64,000 bases of DNA from Patagioenas fasciata (lineage: Eukaryota; Chordata; Aves; Columbiformes; Columbidae): positions 496,001 through 560,000 of the forward strand of contig NW_027288588.1 of assembly GCF_037038585.1 (NCBI RefSeq), in the 5' to 3' direction. Made by a program: the position numbers and the translations under genes. The notes under the pieces were generated by a model that worked only from the letters and a program-made list of their open reading frames with translations, was not told the origin of the DNA and searched no databases. Below, in pieces: positions 58,660 through 64,000 of this stretch; position 1 is the first letter of the stretch, and the number at the start of each line of letters is the position of its first letter.

Positions 58660-59203
58660 AGCTGCCCCTGGGCAGTGCCAGGAGGTGTGAGCAGAACAGA
58701 GCTGAGCACACAGCGGGTGGGACGGGGTCTGTGACACTGACAGGGAGCAGACCCAGGGACAGAGACACAGCTGCAGGCAGCACAGGCATGGGCAGGGAGA
58801 GGGAGATGGACCAGAAATGCTGAGGAGGGGATTAAGGACCCCCCTGCCATCCCCTGCAGTGCAAACATGATTCTCAGTGCAACCCCTGGTCTCCTCTCCT
58901 CCCCAGCAGAGCCTCTGCCCCAAAACCATGGGGTCCAGGTCACGAGTCTCCACCTCAGAAGCTGGACCTCCAGGGGAAGGGTTCCTGGAACGTATTACAC
59001 AAATAAGGTGCTTAAAGTACTTGCTCTACAGTGTCATTATGTCATTATGTGAGTGGCAGCAGCACAGCCGGGTAAGGAGAAGGTTCCACAGCATGCCCGT
59101 CTGCCTTCCTGTCCTTGCTTTATTTTCTGGTAGCACTGCAGTGTCCTTCCCTGTTTCTCCACCTGTCCCTGGAGCTCTTGCTCTCTGGGGTTGGGGTGGC
59201 AGT
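58660..59203 (+). repeat. Olfactory-receptor upstream segment with inverted copy at 23727-24251
   Basis: This lies in the presumed intron between the noncoding exon and the receptor coding exon. The whole block recurs in reverse complement at 23727-24251, with scattered substitutions and small indels. No frame is supported. Confidence 0.7.
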
Positions 59204-59465
59204 GTGGATCAGTTTTTCTTCAGACGCCAGCTCAGGGGGTCCTGACCCAGAGCTGTGTTCATGGAAACTAGATGTCCAAGCTGCAGTTTAAGCTGTGATG
59301 AACTGTTTTTTTTCAGATGATAGAAACAGTATGAGCTGAAACATCCCTCCATCAGGGAGGGGGTTTTCCCTGAGAAACAGCACGTTTATTTTCCTCATAG
59401 AAGTCTCCCCCTAATTGTCACTGTCCTTTCCTCCTTGCACAGGTCCTCATGCCCACAGGTAGCAA

Positions 59466-60398
59466 ATGGCCAACGACAGCTCCACCACCCAGTTCCTCCT
59501 CCTGCCGTTCACAGACACACGGAAGCTGCAGCTCTTGCACTTCTGGCTCTTCCTGGGCATCTACCTGGCTGCCCTGCTGGGCAACGGCCTCATCATCACC
59601 ACCATAGCCTGGGACCAGCACCTCCACACCCCCATGTACTTCTTCCTGCTCAACCTCTCTCTCCTCGACCTGGGCTCCATCTCCACCACTGTCCCCAAGA
59701 CCATGGCCAATTCCCTCTGGGACAGCAGGACCATCTCCTACACAGGATGTGCTGCACAGCTCTTTTTTTTTGTTTTCTGTGCTACAGCAGAATATTTTCT
59801 TCTGACCATCATGTCCTACGACCGCTACGTTGCCATCTGCAAACCCCTGCACTACGGGACCCTCCTGGGCAGCAGAGCTTGTGTCCACATGGCAGCAGCT
59901 GCCTGGGCCACTGGGTTTCTCTATTCTCTGCTGCACACGGCCAATACATTTTCACTGCCACTCTGCAAGGGCAATGTTGTGGACCAGTTCTTCTGTGAAA
60001 TCCCCCACATCCTCAAGCTCTCCTGCTCACACTCCTACCTCAGAGAAGTTTGGCTTCTTGTGGTTGGTGTCTGTTTGGCATTTGGGTGTTTTGTGTTCAT
60101 CGTGGTGTCCTATGTGCAGATCTTCAGGGCCGTGCTGAGGATCCCCTCTGAGCAGGGACGGCACAAAGCCTTTTCCACCTGCCTCCCTCACCTGGCCGTG
60201 GTCTCCCTTTTCATCAGCACTGGCATGTTTGCCCACCTGAAGCCCCGCTCCATCTCCTCCCCATCCCTGGACCTGGTGGTGTCTGTTCTGTACTCGGTGG
60301 TGCCTCCAGCACTGAACCCCCTCATCTACAGCATGAGGAACCAGGAGCTCAAGGATGCCCTGTGGAAACTCATATCTTATAGTTTCCTGAAGCAATAA
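59466..60398 (+). CDS. Olfactory receptor, family 14-like, intact
   Basis: A single-exon, 310-residue odorant receptor: a seven-helix G-protein-coupled receptor of olfactory neurons that signals through G-olf. Seen in order: an N-glycosylation site near the start (NDSST), GNGLIITTI in TM1, HTPMYFFLLNLSLLDL in TM2, the conserved cysteine after it (YTGCAAQ), MSYDRYVAICKPLHY after TM3, KAFSTCLPHLAVVSLF at TM6 and PPALNPLIYSMRNQELKDAL in TM7 and the tail. Length and motifs are complete and there are no stops. The closest group is the OR14 type, greatly expanded in birds, so ligand and exact orthologue cannot be given. The start ATG follows a splice acceptor by 25 bases. AATAAA overlaps the stop codon, and a second one is at 60592. 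Confidence 0.95.
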   Translation: MANDSSTTQFLLLPFTDTRKLQLLHFWLFLGIYLAALLGNGLIITTIAWDQHLHTPMYFFLLNLSLLDLGSISTTVPKTMANSLWDSRTISYTGCAAQLFFFVFCATAEYFLLTIMSYDRYVAICKPLHYGTLLGSRACVHMAAAAWATGFLYSLLHTANTFSLPLCKGNVVDQFFCEIPHILKLSCSHSYLREVWLLVVGVCLAFGCFVFIVVSYVQIFRAVLRIPSEQGRHKAFSTCLPHLAVVSLFISTGMFAHLKPRSISSPSLDLVVSVLYSVVPPALNPLIYSMRNQELKDALWKLISYSFLKQ

Positions 60399-60591
60399 AC
60401 TGCCCATTTGCTTCTACATAGGAGCTTTAATGTAGCTAATTACAAGTCCAGCCTGTCAGCTGGATTTTCTGTTCTTATTTTTGGGTTTTTTTATTGCGTT
60501 AATGTCATCAGCCCCTTTTTAATTCACTGTCTGCTTTTGTTTTACAACCGCTGGCTGTGTGAGGAGCCGTGTTCTCCTTGTCTCTAAACAA

Positions 60592-60597
60592 AATAAA
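60592..60597 (+). terminator. Likely poly(A) signal of the olfactory receptor gene
   Basis: AATAAA about 195 bp after the stop. Another AATAAA (60394-60399) overlaps the stop codon itself. Confidence 0.45.
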
Positions 60598-60599
60598 TG

Positions 60600-61400
60600 G
60601 TCCTGTAGTGACTTGTTTTTCACTTTATCCTTCCTGCAAGGCCTTTTTAGTGCTGCAGGGACAGTTCCTGTGCATGGGTGGAGGGGAAAAGAGTCCAGCC
60701 TGGCAGCCCTGCCAGGGAGCACCAGCGCTTGGTCTTCCAGAGGTGTTCTCAGTCCACTCCCACACTGTCCTTCTCATCCCTTGTGTTGGTGCAAGGCCTG
60801 AGTGCTCTGGCAGCTTGGTCCCCGTCCTGCTGTGTGTCAGTGCTGTGAGCGCAGGCAGGGACAGAACTGGCCCCAAAACAGCCTTTCCAGATAGAAGGGT
60901 GATCTTCTCAGGGCAGGGTGTGAAGCTTTAGGTCTTCTTCCAAAGATTCTCTAAAGAATACGCCCATGAATGTGGCCACAGATGCAAAGCCCAGGGTACA
61001 GCTGAACCGTGTGTGTGTGCAGGGCTGGCACACAGCAGTGTCCTCTCACAGCCAGGCCTCCTGCCAGAGACCTGCAGGACCAGCAATGCAGGGACTGGGC
61101 TGTGCCCCTGCGCACTGGACACCCCTCAAAAGCTGTCCAAGGGCATCGTCATGGAGTAGACCCTCACAACCACCATTCCCAGCCCTGACCTCTCACCCCA
61201 GCTCACAGAGGTTGTTCTTCCCTCCATGGAGAGACACTGAATGAGTTGGTCAGCAATCCATGTTTGCATTGTACAGGTGAGATGTGAGTACGCACATCAT
61301 GTATGTGAGGTGAGATGAACCCAAGTTAGCACAAACAACATCAGCTATTCCTGCGGGTTCCATGAAGGCCTTTGGGTCAGACAGTGTCTCAAGGTCACTT
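60600..61400. other. No gene recognised
   Basis: Downstream of the olfactory receptor. Only short chance frames are present; no repeat boundary or domain is recognisable. Confidence 0.4.
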
Positions 61401-61404
61401 CACA

Positions 61405-62000
61405 TTGGGTGTAACAGCCCATGGGAAACCGCCCACTGTTAAATGCTTCCTTTAACCAATGTCTCCATGTCCATTCCTCATGACGTGGGACATCTCAGAT
61501 GAGCGCAGAGCAGGGTGACACACCACAGGGCTGAAGTGCCTCCTATCACTTTGGAGTAACAATAGGAAGCCAAAGAGAAACTGAGACCATGGCCTCTATG
61601 TGCAAATTGGAAAGATTCTGTCTCTTAACATCCCCGGGTGCAGAAGAAGTTCACAAGTCCCGTTCAGACATGGATGCTTGATGGAATGATGACATTTCTG
61701 TGTGTGACTTCAGGAACAAAGCTCAGTGGCCCTGTGAGATTCATCTCAGCTGCTGGGACAGGCTCATTGCAAGTGGTTACCTGTGATTCTGGATTGTGCT
61801 CTCAAATGTGACAGCAGAATCAGAGAAGTTCTGAGTTCTGGTGGAAATGAAGATGTCAAACCCATCTTCAAGAAGGGCCGGAAGGAGAATTTGAAGAGTT
61901 ATGGGCTGGTCAGCCTACCTCCATCCCTGGGAAGGAGATAGTCCATGTCTCCAGGCACCTGAAGGGCAAGGAAGGGATGGCTGAACAGAAATTAGCAGAA
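61405..62000 (+). repeat. CR1-related repeat, paralogous to 36760-37245
   Basis: Its first about 480 bp match the copy at 36.8 kb. It continues into 'cttcaagaagggccggaagg' and 'ctccatccctgggaaggaga', a decayed CR1 reverse-transcriptase segment. The DNA from 62,000 to about 63,000 holds no gene that I can support. Confidence 0.65.
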
Positions 62001-63099
62001 AACCCAATGAGTCCCAAGAAATGCTCTGAACCCATTCTAGAGCTTTAGACCCCCAGGAAAGAGCTCAGTAACAGTGCAGCACATCCAGTTGCATCTGTGT
62101 CCCTCACTGAGCAGCACAACCAGTCTGCAGTCACCCCATGGTTCTGCAGCCAACCTGTTCTGCAGAGCATCACTGCCAGTTTGAGGCCCTGTGGGGAGCA
62201 CAGGGAAGGGGCCAGGAGCACCAGAGCAGATCAGAGGAGGGATGGGGGAGGTCAGACAGGAGCTGACCTGGGCTGGAAATGGCCTTGGAGAGAAAAATGC
62301 TGGTGTTCAACTGCCCCAAGATTATACCCAGAGTTCAGGGTGCAGGGCCAGAAGTCCTTGCTGTCCTGGTGCTTCAGCAGGCCTGGGAAGTAGTTGGAGA
62401 AGGATTGGTGTCCCCCACTTGCCATCTCTTAGTGCATCATCCCTCATGAAAGGTGGCATGGAAAGCAAGTCCGGGACTCTGTGTCAGGACTTGCACTGAA
62501 GAAAGTATTCACCCAGAAGCCACATCATTTTGCTCTGGTACTTCAGTCCTGGTGCTCATCACATGTCCTTAAGACAAACTTATGCGCCCCTCTCGTCAAA
62601 CTTACCCCAAAAGTCACCCCTAGACACGGATCCTGAGCTGGGGCTGAGCAGGAGAACTGGGGTCCAGCTGTGACCAGAGGAAGGACAAGGCCTGTCCTGG
62701 GTCCTCTAAAGGGCTGTCAGCCTCTGCGATCTCCACCAGAAAAGGCAGCATGCAGGAAACTGCAGACCATCCCCATGCCTTTTGGAGGCCCCTAGGAAGT
62801 GTTCCTCTCTCTAAATATCCAGCCCAGCTTGTCACTGCATGAACAACCATGAGAAACTGCCCCTGGACCCTCATTCCAGACCCCATTTCCTTCACCCCAT
62901 ACAGGCAGTGCTGTCCCCCTTGTCACTGAGGTGGTTCCAGGGACCCAAGAGACACCTGTAGGAGGAGAGGTTGGGTAGGGATATGGTGTCCTTTAGTGCT
63001 CCTCATGGTACCTCCTGCTACGCTTTGTGCTACTTCTCACAACCCTCTGAGCCTGGATGTTCAGCCAGTTCTCAGTGGTGCTAAACAGGAATATGCCCA

Positions 63100-63335
63100 T
63101 GAGCACATTGGGCTGCACTGGGAGGGTCGTGGCCACCCAGACAAGGGCAGTTATTGCCCATCTTGACTCAGCACTGGTGTGGTCACATCTGGAGTGGTGT
63201 GTCCCAGTGTGAGGTTCCCCATTCTGGAGGAATGGGGAGGAGCTGCCATGTGGCCAGAGAAAGTCTGGGTCACATGTGGAGATGTTGAGAGACCCAAACT
63301 TCTTCAGCCTGGTGAAGAGGAGGCTGAGGAAATGT
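63100..63335 (+). repeat. CR1 LINE fragment
   Basis: A plus-strand CR1 piece with 'cagcactggtgtggtcacat', 'ctggagtggtgtgtcccagt' and a later 'agcctggtgaagaggaggct', in the usual CR1 order but with gaps. Confidence 0.6.
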
Positions 63336-63379
63336 GCTGTTTTTACTGAAACTGAGTTAATATTATTCATGCATTTTCC

Positions 63380-64000
63380 TTCACATCCAGTACAGTCTTT
63401 TGTTTAGATTTACTATGAGAATAGTGAGATAATGCTGTTTCTTCCCTGGGATAGAGTTCATTTTTCATTTTAGCAGCTTCACAGTGTTTGCCATTTGCTA
63501 TGAAAGGAATGTCAGAACTCACTGATATCTTGGCTGTTGTCAGGGAAACCAAGGACTTCTTTGGCCATCCAGCTGCAGATGCAGATTGGCAGGAGGGGAC
63601 ACAGACAGGACAGCACCTGGACTGACATGCAGGCTTAGCGATTAAATATTACCTATGATTAGCGTCATGCTCAGTCTAAAGCTGGAGCCGGCTTTTAGGG
63701 CTTGTTACATCCGTTACTCTGGGTTTTCCAGCTGGTTTGGTTGTTCCATTCAGAAGTTTCATTCTGTCAGGAGTTCGATGTCAGTTCGGCCTTTTGCGGT
63801 TCTACCATTCTGCAGTTGGCCTTTGGGCCTTTCTGTCTGTTGCCCTTTTGCTCTCTCTTGCTGGGATGGGCTGCTCAGGACCAAGGCGCTCCCTTCTGCA
63901 GGACTGGCTGTTCTGTGTGACCGAAGTTACACGGGGGATAGCACGGAGTATATTTTCTTAATTTAATTTATCTATTTCTATTTAATTTACCTGGACTATT
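63380..64000 (+). repeat. Probable ERVL-type LTR remnant, cut by the window end
   Basis: 'ccctgggatagagttcattt', 'gcagcttcacagtgtttgcc' and 'tcagggaaaccaaggacttc' occur in the order known for avian ERVL-like LTRs. The remainder runs to the window edge. Boundaries and family are uncertain. Confidence 0.45.

Overview
The window is nuclear DNA of a bird. The evidence is many CR1 LINE fragments on both strands, several endogenous retroviruses (ERVs), an intronless olfactory receptor of the avian-expanded family-14 type, a MROH (maestro HEAT-like repeat) gene, and the 5' half of an axonemal dynein heavy-chain gene with ordinary GT-AG introns. I rebuilt exons by checking splice sites and reading phase from exon to exon. 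Family names come from recognition of the protein sequence, not from a database search.

Layout. (1) 1-20.0 kb, minus strand: the first 13 coding exons of an axonemal dynein heavy chain, best match DNAH17 (758 residues, continuing off the left edge). It starts in a GC-rich promoter near 20 kb, and its introns hold CR1 pieces and a 30-bp tandem repeat. (2) 20.3-22.3 kb: wreckage of a gammaretrovirus-like ERV, with pol fragments on plus and env fragments on minus. (3) 22.4-23.6 kb: a very GC-rich CpG island with long G runs and a GGTTC-type minisatellite, with no confirmed gene. (4) 24.25-30.95 kb: a young betaretrovirus-like (ERV-K type) provirus on minus. It has two 328-bp LTRs, gag, pro with dUTPase, and pol; there is no env and one frame break in integrase. 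(5) 31.9-34.0 kb, plus: a candidate five-exon gene for a small secreted peptide with a furin-like site. (6) 34.3-37.2 kb: CR1 and other repeats. (7) 37.2-43.8 kb, minus: a complete 16-exon MROH-like gene (635 aa) whose frame closes exactly. (8) 45.3-46.8 kb: an ERV integrase fragment, then a cluster of ATTGG (CCAAT) boxes ending in a perfect RFX X-box. (9) 47.9-52.4 kb, minus: a complete eight-exon SUN-domain gene (316 aa) with a TATA box and CRE-like sites. The same 10-bp minisatellite lies in its last intron and, inverted, just upstream. (10) 53.3-55.7 kb: a long decayed CR1. (11) 57.9-60.6 kb, plus: an olfactory receptor with a likely noncoding 5' exon. (12) 61.4-64 kb: CR1 and LTR remnants.

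Functional theme. The dynein gene is a motile-cilium/sperm-flagellum gene. The SUN gene resembles short germline SUN proteins, and its promoter carries CREM-type sites. RFX-type motifs occur at the dynein promoter and at 46.8 kb. A cilia/testis bias in the region is an inference from these pieces. The most interesting unexplained items are the small secreted-peptide gene, the CCAAT/X-box cluster, the mirrored 10-bp arrays around the SUN gene, the orphan CpG island, and an inverted copy of the olfactory-receptor upstream region that ends exactly at the provirus.
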